Below are positions 18,275 through 26,458 of a stretch of 64,000 nucleotides of DNA, one piece after another. Position 1 is the first letter of the stretch. The number at the start of each line of letters is the position of its first letter. Under the pieces are notes generated by a model. That model made no database searches. It was not told where the DNA came from and was given only the letters and a program-made list of their open reading frames with translations. The DNA is from CATQHP01 sp965214915. Its GTDB lineage: Bacteria > Acidobacteriota > Terriglobia > Bryobacterales > UBA6623. The stretch covers positions 1,984,001-2,048,000 of the forward strand of contig CBDCCP010000001.1 of the NCBI GenBank assembly GCA_965214915.1, in the 5' to 3' direction. The translations under genes were made by a program, and so were the position numbers.

Positions 18275-18640
18275 ATGATCCGCCGAATCGAGCTTGCCAT
18301 TTTAGCACTGTGCTTATTACTGTGCTTACTGTGCGCCGCGTGCTCCTGTTCCTTCGACAGCGGCGCGGGCGGCCGGCAATCCGCTGCGCAACCGGAACTG
18401 CCGATCGGCCGCAAAGAGCTGCAGAGCGCAACAACGACGGCATTCGCCGAAGGCCCGACCGTCGACCGCGAGGGCAACGTCTATTTCACCGACATGACTA
18501 CCGGCGAGATCGAAGCGCCGGCCGAGCGATTCGAGGGGAAAAGGCTCAACCAACCCAACGAAGTCGCCTTCGACGGCAAGGGCCGCCTCTATTTCAGCGA
18601 CCGCCCGCGGCGAAAGCGGCCCGTCAGAGCCAATGCCTAA
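18275..18640 (+). pseudogene. N-terminal fragment of an SMP-30/gluconolactonase-like protein
   Basis: GGGGGGAGG lies 4 nt before the ATG at 18275. The 121-aa product has a long hydrophobic, Cys-rich leader (possible lipoprotein, CAAC) and then 'AEGPTVDREGNVYFTDM', the first blade of an SMP-30 beta-propeller. It goes straight into 'AERFEGKRLNQPNEVAFDG' and 'KGRLYFSD', which in complete homologues comes roughly 50 residues later. After 'YFSD' the homology stops. A matching C-terminus occurs at 23235-23372. Intact family members hydrolyse lactones such as gluconolactone in the periplasm. Confidence 0.75.
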
Positions 18641-19677
18641 CCGAAGTGAGCTGATGAGGCAGCGGCCCGCCAAAGGATCTCGGGCAGCGCGTCCCCGCAT
18701 CGATTCCGTGCCTCAGTCCCCGTGCGACCTGTGCAATTCACGCAGCGTAGATGAACTTTCTGCAACGGACAGGCATGGGGCGCCCTCTGCGAACGGTCAT
18801 TTGTCGGCGATGCGGCTTGGTGTACACAGACCCTATTCCTCGGGAAGAGTCCCTGCGGAGGTTCTATTCCAACGAGTACCGCTTGCGATACAAGGGGCTG
18901 TACGCGCCGACACTCAGGCACGTCTACCGCGGCGGCCGGGTTGCCGCCGAACGAATCCGATGCCTGAACGGTCTCCTGGCGCCGAGCTCTATGGTTGTCG
19001 ACGTAGGGTCGGGGAGCGGAGAATTCGTCTACCTGTTGCGGCGTCTAGGTTTCGATGCCCAGGGCGTCCAACCCGATGATGGCTATGCCCGGTACTCGGA
19101 AGAGGAACTGGGAATCACGGTTCACGTTGGCTTTGTGCGGGAGATCGGACTGCCGTCGGAGTGCTGCCAAATGGTGACTCTCCATCATGTCCTGGAGCAC
19201 ATGGCTGCTCCCTCGCTGGTGCTGAAGCACGTCAGGGAATGGCTCCAGCCCGATGGTTCGTTGGTGATCGAAGTTCCCAATGTGGAGGCGACCTGCCAAT
19301 CGCCGAGCCATCGCTTTCATCAAGCTCACCTCTACAACTTCAATCCGTCCAGCCTGGAGCATCTCGGAAGACGGGCAGGATTCTGCGTGCAGCGCACCGA
19401 GTTGTCGCCCGACGGTGGGAATGTCACGGTCGTCTTCAGGAAGGAGGACGGTGTCGAATCGGTCCCCGCAGAGATTCCCGAGAACTATGAGCGGGTCATG
19501 TGGATCCTCAGAGGGCACACGCTCGCGCGGCACTACCTCTCTCCACACCCCTACACGAGGCCGTTCAAGAAGCTCGCCTGCGCTCTTCAGGAATGGCGAG
19601 GGACTCGGCCGTTCGCGCGAGGCAGGGAAGTGCTCGATTCGATTCAGCTCGAACCTCTGCCAAGCGTCTCGCCATGA
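18633..19677 (+). pseudogene. Class I SAM-dependent methyltransferase with N-terminal zinc motif, frameshifted
   Basis: The body contains 'VVDVGSGSGEFVYLLRRLG' (SAM site) and 'VTLHHVLEHMAAPSLVL', typical of Methyltransf_11/23 enzymes that modify sugars or small metabolites. A zinc-type N-terminus is split over two frames. 'CDLCNSRSVDELSATDRHG' reads in the frame of the ATG at 18633, while 'RPLRTVICRRCGLVYTDP' reads in the next. The change is in GGGG at 18777-18780, and three G would fuse them. If the break is real, translation from the ATG at 18751 would give a 308-aa protein lacking the first CxxC. It begins inside the truncated SMP-30 fragment. Confidence 0.75.
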
Positions 19678-19734
19678 TGCAGCGCACAGGTTCTCTGATG
19701 ATTCCCACTCGAAACGCGGAGACAGGCTGATTCC

Positions 19735-19905
19735 GCCGATCCGCCAAGGGCGAGGCATTGATGACGGCGCGGTCCGGGGCGCAGACCGGGCAACTCGCGT
19801 GTCCGCGTAGCCCTGATCGTCAGAGACTATCAGGACGACATTGGCGCCCTCGGTTACTGCGATGGCGATGACTGGGAGTAGGAGTGCTGTGAAGAGGCGA
19901 TTCAT
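19735..19905 (-). pseudogene. N-terminal stub of a type I sulfatase
   Basis: The ATG at 19905 opens a signal peptide (MNRLFTALLLPVIAIAVTEG) followed by 'ANVVLIVSDDQGYAD', the first strand and metal-binding aspartates of arylsulfatase-like enzymes. Homology fades within about 20 residues. The CxPxR formylglycine site and all later sulfatase motifs are absent. The frame then continues antisense through the methyltransferase without meaning. It is a decayed or truncated copy unrelated in position to the intact sulfatase at 56641. Confidence 0.6.
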
Positions 19906-20235
19906 TTCAAGCGCTATCGAAGCCGTAGCGCCCATGGCGGTATGGGCGTGTGCAGCATCTTGCCCGAATCGGCAGTCCCCGCGGGGTCTGCTTTGGAAAG
20001 CAGGGGAAGGCTTGGATTAGCAGTCCCGCAGGGCGCTACTCCAATCGCTGCCGATGCAAAGCGGCTCGTCCGGGCTGCGCCGAGTCGGGCCTTCAGATAG
20101 CCGCTACGGGTGAAACCTTGAACGCATACAACTCGGGCAGTTTCTGCCGGTGGTAGCGCTTCTCGCCCCTCTTTGTGCCGAACGCGCTTGCAAGTCCCGG
20201 TCGTCAATCTATAGCCCTCACCGGTTTTGCCGGGT
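19906..20235. other. Non-coding or decayed stretch inside the SMP-30 interruption
   Basis: No complete gene is visible. One minus-strand frame reads 'EKRYHRQKLPELYAFKV' near 20110-20170, which looks protein-like but has no recognised family and is bounded by stops. The stretch may be the 3' relic of a neighbour. Short GC-rich palindromes are present but none looks like a terminator. Confidence 0.4.
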
Positions 20236-21345
20236 TCAATTTCTCGGGGCGCCTTCTCGATCTGGACGGAATCCTCGATCTTGCTGCCGGCGGCCCTGCC
20301 TGAGCATTCGCTCCCCGCCTCTGACTCGAGGCCTGCCGGCGTAGGTTTCAGTGCGGCTCTTTCCCCCTCCATCCGTGAAGATGAACTCCGCGCCGCCGCC
20401 CGGCAATAACCTGTAGCTGACCGAGTGCATTTGACCGCGCAGGTCGAACTCCAGCCGGTAGGCGCCCTTGTCACGATGTTCGAAGCCAGTGACCGTGGCC
20501 CCCCTAAGCGGCCTCGTGAACGGCCGAATCCCCCGCGTGCGCGGCTGTATCGCGACTTCGCCGTTGCGCACCTCGATCTCGCCGCGGAACCCGCCGTTCA
20601 CCCAAGGGTATGCCCGAGTCGCGTGGTAGTGGTACGCGCCGCCGGATCGGGAGTGACCGTTCAACCAGTCGAGGCCCTGCGCTTCGGCTCCGTCGGGCTC
20701 GACGTATCCGAGGATTGGAAATCCGTCGAGGGCCCAGGCCAGAGGCAATCCCGCGCCGACCCGGTCGGCGAGGTGAACCGGGGCTATGTGGTAGTGGTAA
20801 TCGTCGGCTCTGCCTGCATGGCCCCCGAACTCGTCAAGTTCACCGGCAAGATAAGTGTCCGTGCGCCCATCCTGCTTGATCGGGTTGAAGACGGGAATGC
20901 CATTCGCCGCAACGGCGATCGCTCCGCGGAATAGCGATTCCTTTCCAGATACCGGATTCTTGGCGAAGCGCGGCCGCAAGGGAAACCGAAAAGCGTTGTC
21001 TCCGAGGTAGGGCTGGGGAATCGGGACTTGGCGATTCCAAGCGCGGATCCCGACCATCATTCTGTGTCGCGGCAGGGAGTTGGACTCGACATAGAAGTAC
21101 TCCTCGTCCCAGCGCACGTTCACGTCGCCGGCGAACGCTCGGAAGGAGCGCGCTACGATCTGCGGGTCGAACTCGAAGGCGTTCCGCGATCTCTCGGCGG
21201 CGCCCGCAGCCGCCAAAGCCAAGGCAAAAAACAATACAATCCTTGGTCGCTCGGTTCGCGGGGACGCGGTCGGCTCCGCGGCCTCCGGCTCTCTCGAGCG
21301 CGAGACCGCCGGAGAACCGGAATCCGCAGTCCGGCGAACGTTCAT
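20236..21345 (-). CDS. Secreted YHYH-domain protein
   Basis: The likely start is the ATG at 21345, which overlaps the metallophosphatase stop as ATGA; an ATG at 21351 is also possible. The 369-aa product has a hydrophobic segment near residue 40 (IVLFFALALAAAGAA) and two 'YHYH' motifs, 'ADDYHYHIAP' and 'GGAYHYHATR', that name the domain. Aromatic and acidic residues around them suggest a metal- or ligand-binding beta-rich fold, but no activity is established. The last 35 residues are Arg/Gln-rich and may be mis-framed or degenerate. It is probably co-transcribed with the metallophosphatase. Confidence 0.7.
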   Translation of the reverse strand: MNVRRTADSGSPAVSRSREPEAAEPTASPRTERPRIVLFFALALAAAGAAERSRNAFEFDPQIVARSFRAFAGDVNVRWDEEYFYVESNSLPRHRMMVGIRAWNRQVPIPQPYLGDNAFRFPLRPRFAKNPVSGKESLFRGAIAVAANGIPVFNPIKQDGRTDTYLAGELDEFGGHAGRADDYHYHIAPVHLADRVGAGLPLAWALDGFPILGYVEPDGAEAQGLDWLNGHSRSGGAYHYHATRAYPWVNGGFRGEIEVRNGEVAIQPRTRGIRPFTRPLRGATVTGFEHRDKGAYRLEFDLRGQMHSVSYRLLPGGGAEFIFTDGGGKSRTETYAGRPRVRGGERMLRQGRRQQDRGFRPDREGAPRN

Positions 21346-22784
21346 TGGCATTCACCGATGCACCGCGGACGGGCGCGGTACGAATATGTTATCCGTCCGT
21401 TTCCTTCTTCGACCCGCTCGAGGCGGGACTGAACGAGTTCGACAAGCGCTGCGTCCGGGGAGACGCTGACGCGCACATGTCCCGGCCCGCCGACGATGTC
21501 GCCATTCTCGTAGCGCCCGCCGACCAAGCGCGGCGCTCCGTAGCGGTCCAACCCTGGCTGGGGAACTAACAGATACACGACGTCATCGAGTTCTTCTTTC
21601 GCAAACACATGGTCATGGCCATGGAACACGATCGTCACGCCTGTCTCGACAAGCAACTGGTGAATCGGCTTGCCCCACCCCGGCCTGCGCTCGTCGAACT
21701 CGTACTTGCCATCGAATCCGTGGCCTCCCCACTCGAACAGGCCGGCGGCGGCGACTCCGCCCCGCGCCGCTTGGTTGATGCCGCCTACGAGGTGATGAAT
21801 GAAGACGAATTTGAACTTGGCCCGGCTCGTCCTCAACGTCTTGGTAAGCCAGCGGTACTGCTCCGCGCCAAGCGTGCGCGCCCAGTAGTCGCCGCCTGGG
21901 CGAACGCGGGGCGTTGCCCAGAAAGGATCCAAACCGACGAAGAGCGCATCGCCCCATTCCCACGCGTAGTAGTTTCCCTGGTCGGCGACACCGTCCGAAG
22001 GCGTCGCAAAGTAGGCGCGGCGCTGTTCGCGGGCCCATTCTCCCATCGCGCCCCTTTTGCTGCCCTCGCCATCGTGGTTGCCTGACACGAGAAAGACCGG
22101 CGCGCCCGTACCGATCAAACCGAAGTAATACCTTTGAGCGAGATACTGCGGCAGAGCCTCCCGGTAGTCCGCGCGCCGCTGGTCGGTCATGAACGTGTCG
22201 CCCAGGTCGATGTGGAAGTCCGGGCCGGCGGACCGGGCGTTTCGCAGGGACGCCTCGTAGAGACGCGGATCCGTCCGCCCGTCCAAGTGGGAATCGGACT
22301 GTACAGTGAACACGAATGCGTCGCCTTCCGCCCGCCCTGTACGGAACGTGAACTCGTCCGACGCCTCAAAGGCGTCCGCGCGACCAGCCCTGCTTCGCCA
22401 GCGGTAGAAGTACCGCGAGTCCGCAACGAGGCCGGCTAGAATCACTTCTCTCGGCTTCCTGGACTCGAGGCGAAGGCGACCCGAGCGCGCCGTGTAATCG
22501 CCTTGCCGAGGGCCGAACTCGATGTAGCCTTCGAGCGGCGAATAGGCCAGGACGCTGGCGGTGACCGATGTGTCTGTTGGATTGCCGAGGACGATGTCGT
22601 AAAGGCGGTCGGGCGTTTCGGTTCGAAAGGTCCCCGTGAATTCCCGACGCGCCCGTCTTCCGTCACGCTGTGGCGCCTCCTGCGCCCAGAGGAGGCCTGC
22701 CCGCCCCGACCACGCAGAAGGAGCCGGCGCCGAGACGTTTACTAACGACCAGGCAACGAGAACGAGGAAGTAGCGCGCCGCCAT
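21342..22784 (-). CDS. Secreted purple-acid-phosphatase-like metallophosphatase
   Basis: From the ATG at 22784 the product is 480 aa with a signal peptide (MAARYFLVLVAWSLVNVSA). The frame extends up to 22961, with further ATGs at 22895 and 22961. Residues 30-150 form a fibronectin-like N-domain. The catalytic domain shows the binuclear-metal motifs in order: 'SDSHLDG', 'LGDTFM', 'SGNHDGE', 'FIHHLV' and 'HGHDHVF'. Such enzymes hydrolyse phosphomonoesters or diesters outside the cytoplasm. Translation is coupled to the YHYH gene by ATGA. It lies within the segment that splits the SMP-30 gene. Confidence 0.85.
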   Translation of the reverse strand: MAARYFLVLVAWSLVNVSAPAPSAWSGRAGLLWAQEAPQRDGRRARREFTGTFRTETPDRLYDIVLGNPTDTSVTASVLAYSPLEGYIEFGPRQGDYTARSGRLRLESRKPREVILAGLVADSRYFYRWRSRAGRADAFEASDEFTFRTGRAEGDAFVFTVQSDSHLDGRTDPRLYEASLRNARSAGPDFHIDLGDTFMTDQRRADYREALPQYLAQRYYFGLIGTGAPVFLVSGNHDGEGSKRGAMGEWAREQRRAYFATPSDGVADQGNYYAWEWGDALFVGLDPFWATPRVRPGGDYWARTLGAEQYRWLTKTLRTSRAKFKFVFIHHLVGGINQAARGGVAAAGLFEWGGHGFDGKYEFDERRPGWGKPIHQLLVETGVTIVFHGHDHVFAKEELDDVVYLLVPQPGLDRYGAPRLVGGRYENGDIVGGPGHVRVSVSPDAALVELVQSRLERVEEGNGRITYSYRARPRCIGECQ

Positions 22785-23234
22785 GCGCCGAATGGCCGGT
22801 ACGAGAGCCGGAATCCGCCGAACCGGCGCGGGCGGGCTTTGCGGCGTCCGGCGCCCGAGATCGGGATGCCGGGCCGCAATCCTCGCTAAACGCATCGGGG
22901 CATAGATGGACTTTGGCGAACTCAACTGCATGGCGATGCTATTTGTCCGGTCGGTTTGCACTCGGCAGGCAACATGCTATCGATACTTGGCGTCACACTA
23001 ATCGTCACGGTTGGGCCGATCCCAGTCAACGCGCCGGGGCGCATGCAGCAGTGATTTAACCTCGAATTTACAGCGCCAACGCGGAATCTTGTCGGGAAGC
23101 GCAGGTCAGCGCCCAAGGCAATTCCGGCGCCCCTCATCGCGCGCGTCGATTCCCTGACGCCTGTTCCGGGGTCCAGGTCTCTGTCGAGATTCTCCCGGCC
23201 GGACTCGTAGAAGGCGGCAGCCGCACCCGGCGCG
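22785..23234. other. Gene-free stretch between metallophosphatase and SMP-30 C-fragment
   Basis: The first 177 bases could encode an N-terminal extension of the metallophosphatase, but their Pro/Arg-rich translation is unconvincing. The remainder has no supported coding frame, repeat or promoter. The right-hand junction of the inserted segment should lie in its last part, just before homology to SMP-30 resumes at 23235. Confidence 0.4.
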
Positions 23235-23372
23235 CTCAAAGAATTCGTTCCCATTCCCGACGGCGCCGTCACCGACTGCGCATTCGGCGGCGGCGATCTG
23301 AAGACGCTCTACGTCACGGCCGGAAAGACGTTGTACAAATTCCGCATCGATATTCGCGGCGCGCGCCGTTAA
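23235..23372 (+). pseudogene. C-terminal fragment of an SMP-30/gluconolactonase-like protein
   Basis: This 45-codon piece reads 'EFVPIPDGAVTDCAFGGG' then 'DLKTLYVTAGKTLYKFRI' and a TAA. It is the usual last blade and end of periplasmic SMP-30 homologues. There is no start codon, and a stop lies 24 nt upstream in frame. Its strand and family match the N-terminal fragment at 18275-18640, so the two are best read as ends of one interrupted gene. Confidence 0.7.
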
Positions 23373-23430
23373 ATCGTTCCGTCCGCGGCGATTTCTGCGC
23401 GGAATTCGAATTTTCTTCGCTTGCGCCTTG

Positions 23431-23460
23431 TTGATTTTCCGTCAAACGTTTCGCTAGTAT
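23431..23460 (+). promoter_or_regulatory. Promoter of the LysM transglycosylase gene
   Basis: TTGATT at 23431-23436 and TAGTAT at 23455-23460 are 18 nt apart. Transcription would start near 23467. This rules out starts before that point and favours the ATG at 23532 or 23547. Confidence 0.6.
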
Positions 23461-23531
23461 CATGGTTTCATTTCGGTCGGGGCGGCGGCCGTAGCCGGCC
23501 GTTTCCTTTTCACGCCGATAATTTGCTGTCC

Positions 23532-25847
23532 ATGGCCTTTTCGCCAATGAGCCGCCGCCGGTCAGCGGGACTTCTGACCGCGATATTGATCGGGTGGTCT
23601 TGCGCCGATTCCCGCGGTCCGCTGGCCGACAATCCGCCCCCGCCGCTGCCGGCGTCCGAACCCCTTGTTGAGGCTGCAAGCCCGCCCGCGCCGGAATTAT
23701 TCGAGTACGAGCAACAACTCTTCGACCGCGAGCGGCAGCTTGCCGCAATCGAGCTTGAAGCTCTGCGCGAGCCGCCGCCGCTCGGCGACGCCAATCAACC
23801 GGCGGTCGATCCCGAGGAGATGGCGCTGCTCGACGAGTTGACCGAGGCGGCCATACCCGAGGCTCCCGTTGCGTTGAGCGACGAAGAACGCCTGCGGCAA
23901 ACGCCTTCGGAACTGCCCCTCGCGCTCCACAGCCAAGTCGAAAAGTTGATCAACTATTTCACGAAAACCCGCCGCGGCAAAGAGACGATGCGCGCCTCTC
24001 TGGGCCGCGGCAACGCCTACCGCGAGTTGATCGACCGCATTCTCGAGGAAGAAGACGTTCCGGCCGAGATGTTTTATCTGGCGATGGCCGAATCCGGATT
24101 TCGCCCGAAGGCCCGTTCCTACGCGCGGGCCACGGGCATGTGGCAGTTCATGTCTTCGCGCGGCAAGCAGTACGGTCTCAAGCAAGACCGCTACGTCGAT
24201 CTGCGCTACGCGGTCGAGCGCGCGACGCGCGCGTCGGCAAAGCACCTCAAAGATCTCTACATCGAGTTCGAGGACTGGAGTCTGGCGATGGCCGCCTACA
24301 ACTGCGGCCCGAACCGGGTCGCGCGCGCCATCGCGCGCGCCGGCAGCCGCGACTACTGGGAGCTTTCCCGCAGGCGCCTGCTGCCGAGTCAGACGCGCAA
24401 TTACGTCCCGATCATCATGGCCATGACGTATGTCGGGAAAAACCTCGACCTGTTCGATATCGGCGAGATCGACGCCGCTCCGACTCTGGAGATCGATACG
24501 GTCGCAACCGACTCCGAGATCAGCTTCGCGTTGATCGCCGACATTGCCGGCGTATCGACCGAAGCCATAAAAGATCTCAACCCGGCGTTGCTCCGTTCGG
24601 CCACCCCGCCCTACAGTTACGATTTGAATCTGCCGCAGGGCGTCCGCGAGCGGTTCCTGCAAGAGATCGCGCTCGTCCCACCCGACAAACGCCTCAACTG
24701 GCGCCGCTACCGCTCGCAAAGCGGCGAGACGCTCGAAGCCGTTGCCAAACGCTTCCGCGTCAAGGCGGAAACGTTGGCCGAGTTGAACGAGCTTGAGCCC
24801 GGCGCCCCGCTCGACGGCCTCACCTTGACCGTACCGGCCGTGACACGGCTCGCCTCTTACCGCTATTACGGCGGCGGACGAGCCGGAGGCTTGCTCGAGC
24901 CCGGTACGGGGCGCTATCGCATCGCGCGCGGCGATACCCTCGGCGGCATCGCGCAGCGCTTCGGCACGAGCGTCGCTCAACTCAGGGCCTGGAACAGTTT
25001 GGCCAGCACACGCATCCGGGCTGGGAGATATCTGATTGTCCGCCCCGAAGGCGTCGGCGCGCCGGCGTCCGTGCAGGCATCGTCTTCGGCCGCCGCCCCG
25101 TCGGGCCGGTATCGCGTGCGCAGCGGCGACACGCTGGGCAAGATTGCCGGCCGCTACGGCGTCAGCGTGACGCAACTCAAATCCTGGAACGGCTTGCGCA
25201 GCTCGATGATTCGGGTTGGGCAGACGTTGAAGGTCCCGGGCCGGGGCGCGCCGGCGCCGGCAACGCCGACCCGCGCCGCGTCCGCGTCGATTCCCGCGCG
25301 GCCTCAACCCGCAGCCGGCCCCGGCCAATACCGCATTCGCAGCGGCGATTCGCTGAGCGCGATCGCCCAGCGATTCGGCGTCACTGTCAATGATTTGCGC
25401 CGGTGGAATAACATGCGCGGAAGCCGCATCACCGCCGGCAAGTACTTGACGGTGCGCCCGCCTTCAAGCCGAAGCGCCGCGGTCGCCGCCGCTCCCGCCG
25501 CGCCGAAGCCCGCCCCGAAATCCCCGCCGCAGCGAGGCGAAGAAACCGTTTACACGGTTCGCTCGGGAGACACCCTCGGGCACATAGCCGAAAAGCTAGG
25601 CGTCAGCGTCAGCGACCTGCGCGCCAGGAACGGCATCCGCGGATCGAGGATCGATGTGGGTCAAAAGCTGGCCCTGCGATCGTCGAGTCCATCCGGCAAC
25701 CGCTACAAAATCCGCCGCGGCGACACGCTCGACATCATCGCGCGCCGTTTCGATGTCTCGGTCGCCGAGTTGAAGCAATGGAACAGCCTGCGCTCCTCGC
25801 GGATCGTGGCCGGCGACTACCTGGTCATCAGACAATCCGGCTCCTGA
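23532..25847 (+). CDS. MltD-like lytic transglycosylase with six LysM domains
   Basis: From the ATG at 23532 the product is 771 aa; an ATG at 23547 is also possible. The leader ends near a cysteine (GWSC), so it may be a lipoprotein. A Pro/Glu-rich linker leads to an SLT domain with catalytic Glu187 in 'AMAESGFRPKA' and the motifs 'GMWQFM' and 'MAAYNCGPNRV'. This enzyme cleaves peptidoglycan glycan strands to 1,6-anhydro ends. After a degenerate LysM-like segment come six LysM repeats, most with 'YxxRxGDTLxxIAxRFGVSV', separated by Ala/Pro linkers. MltD of E. coli has two LysM domains, so this copy is enlarged. The upstream promoter supports the chosen start. Confidence 0.92.
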   Translation: MAFSPMSRRRSAGLLTAILIGWSCADSRGPLADNPPPPLPASEPLVEAASPPAPELFEYEQQLFDRERQLAAIELEALREPPPLGDANQPAVDPEEMALLDELTEAAIPEAPVALSDEERLRQTPSELPLALHSQVEKLINYFTKTRRGKETMRASLGRGNAYRELIDRILEEEDVPAEMFYLAMAESGFRPKARSYARATGMWQFMSSRGKQYGLKQDRYVDLRYAVERATRASAKHLKDLYIEFEDWSLAMAAYNCGPNRVARAIARAGSRDYWELSRRRLLPSQTRNYVPIIMAMTYVGKNLDLFDIGEIDAAPTLEIDTVATDSEISFALIADIAGVSTEAIKDLNPALLRSATPPYSYDLNLPQGVRERFLQEIALVPPDKRLNWRRYRSQSGETLEAVAKRFRVKAETLAELNELEPGAPLDGLTLTVPAVTRLASYRYYGGGRAGGLLEPGTGRYRIARGDTLGGIAQRFGTSVAQLRAWNSLASTRIRAGRYLIVRPEGVGAPASVQASSSAAAPSGRYRVRSGDTLGKIAGRYGVSVTQLKSWNGLRSSMIRVGQTLKVPGRGAPAPATPTRAASASIPARPQPAAGPGQYRIRSGDSLSAIAQRFGVTVNDLRRWNNMRGSRITAGKYLTVRPPSSRSAAVAAAPAAPKPAPKSPPQRGEETVYTVRSGDTLGHIAEKLGVSVSDLRARNGIRGSRIDVGQKLALRSSSPSGNRYKIRRGDTLDIIARRFDVSVAELKQWNSLRSSRIVAGDYLVIRQSGS

Positions 25848-25967
25848 TGTAATGTTCCCGCCCTGGATTCAGGGCAACCGGCCTTTTCTATGCGCCAGCC
25901 GTTCAGTCCCGGCAATTGATGGATTGGATTGAAGTTAAACTTTTGGGGTTGTGCGGACCAGATTCTA

Positions 25968-26096
25968 GAACCTATCTCAAATTAAAAGCCTTGAACTGAA
26001 AGCCAATCAACTATAAGAGCAACCCTTTTATTCTCAACACATTCGATTTTCGCCTCGTAGCTCGAATGCCGCGGAATATGATTTTGAGATAGGTTG
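25968..26096. repeat. 129-bp inverted-repeat (MITE-like) element flanked by TA
   Basis: AACCTATCTCAAA (25969-25981) and TTTGAGATAGGTT (26083-26095) are a perfect 13-bp terminal inverted repeat. A G lies just outside each arm, and TA dinucleotides flank both sides (25966-25967, 26097-26098). The interior is AT-rich against a GC-rich chromosome and encodes nothing. A target duplication of TA and terminal repeats fit a small non-autonomous transposon. The rest of 25848-26148 shows nothing else. Confidence 0.6.
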
Positions 26097-26161
26097 TACA
26101 AATGTATTCATAACTCGACCGAGCGATTCCCATTACCCGTCCCGTCCAGGGTGTGTTAACA

Positions 26162-26458
26162 CTAATGTAGGGCCTCGACGATGAGGGCAAAATGCAGAAA
26201 GCCGAGGAACATCATGTCCAGTTTGTCGAAGCGGGAGAAGATGCGGCGGAAGCCCTTGAGGCGGTGAAACAGTCTCTCGATCTCATTGCGGCGACAATAG
26301 AGCAAGCGGTCATATTGCCAGGGTTCCAAGCGTCTGCGAGGAGGTGGGACGACAGGAGTCCAACCGAAATCCAAGGCCAACTGGCGGGTCCGAGGGTCGG
26401 CATGGGCGCCGTCCATGAGCAAAGGCAACGGTGCGGGTAAGGGTCCCAGGCCGCCTAG
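26162..26458 (-). pseudogene. IS5-family transposase orfB, C-terminal part cut off by the inner IS
   Basis: This piece encodes 'LLMDGAHADPRTRQLAL' (second catalytic Asp region) and 'RRNEIERLFHRLKGFRRIF' with the catalytic Glu, ending inside the terminal repeat. Its N-terminal part lies at 27698-27841, beyond the inserted IS. Excising 26459-27693 and one copy of CTAG would rejoin the two in frame. Confidence 0.8.

Noticed and set aside
25320..25840. Repeats in the LysM region as a CRISPR or DNA satellite
   Set aside because: The similarity is at protein level between LysM domains; the DNA copies diverge and spacers are coding linkers.
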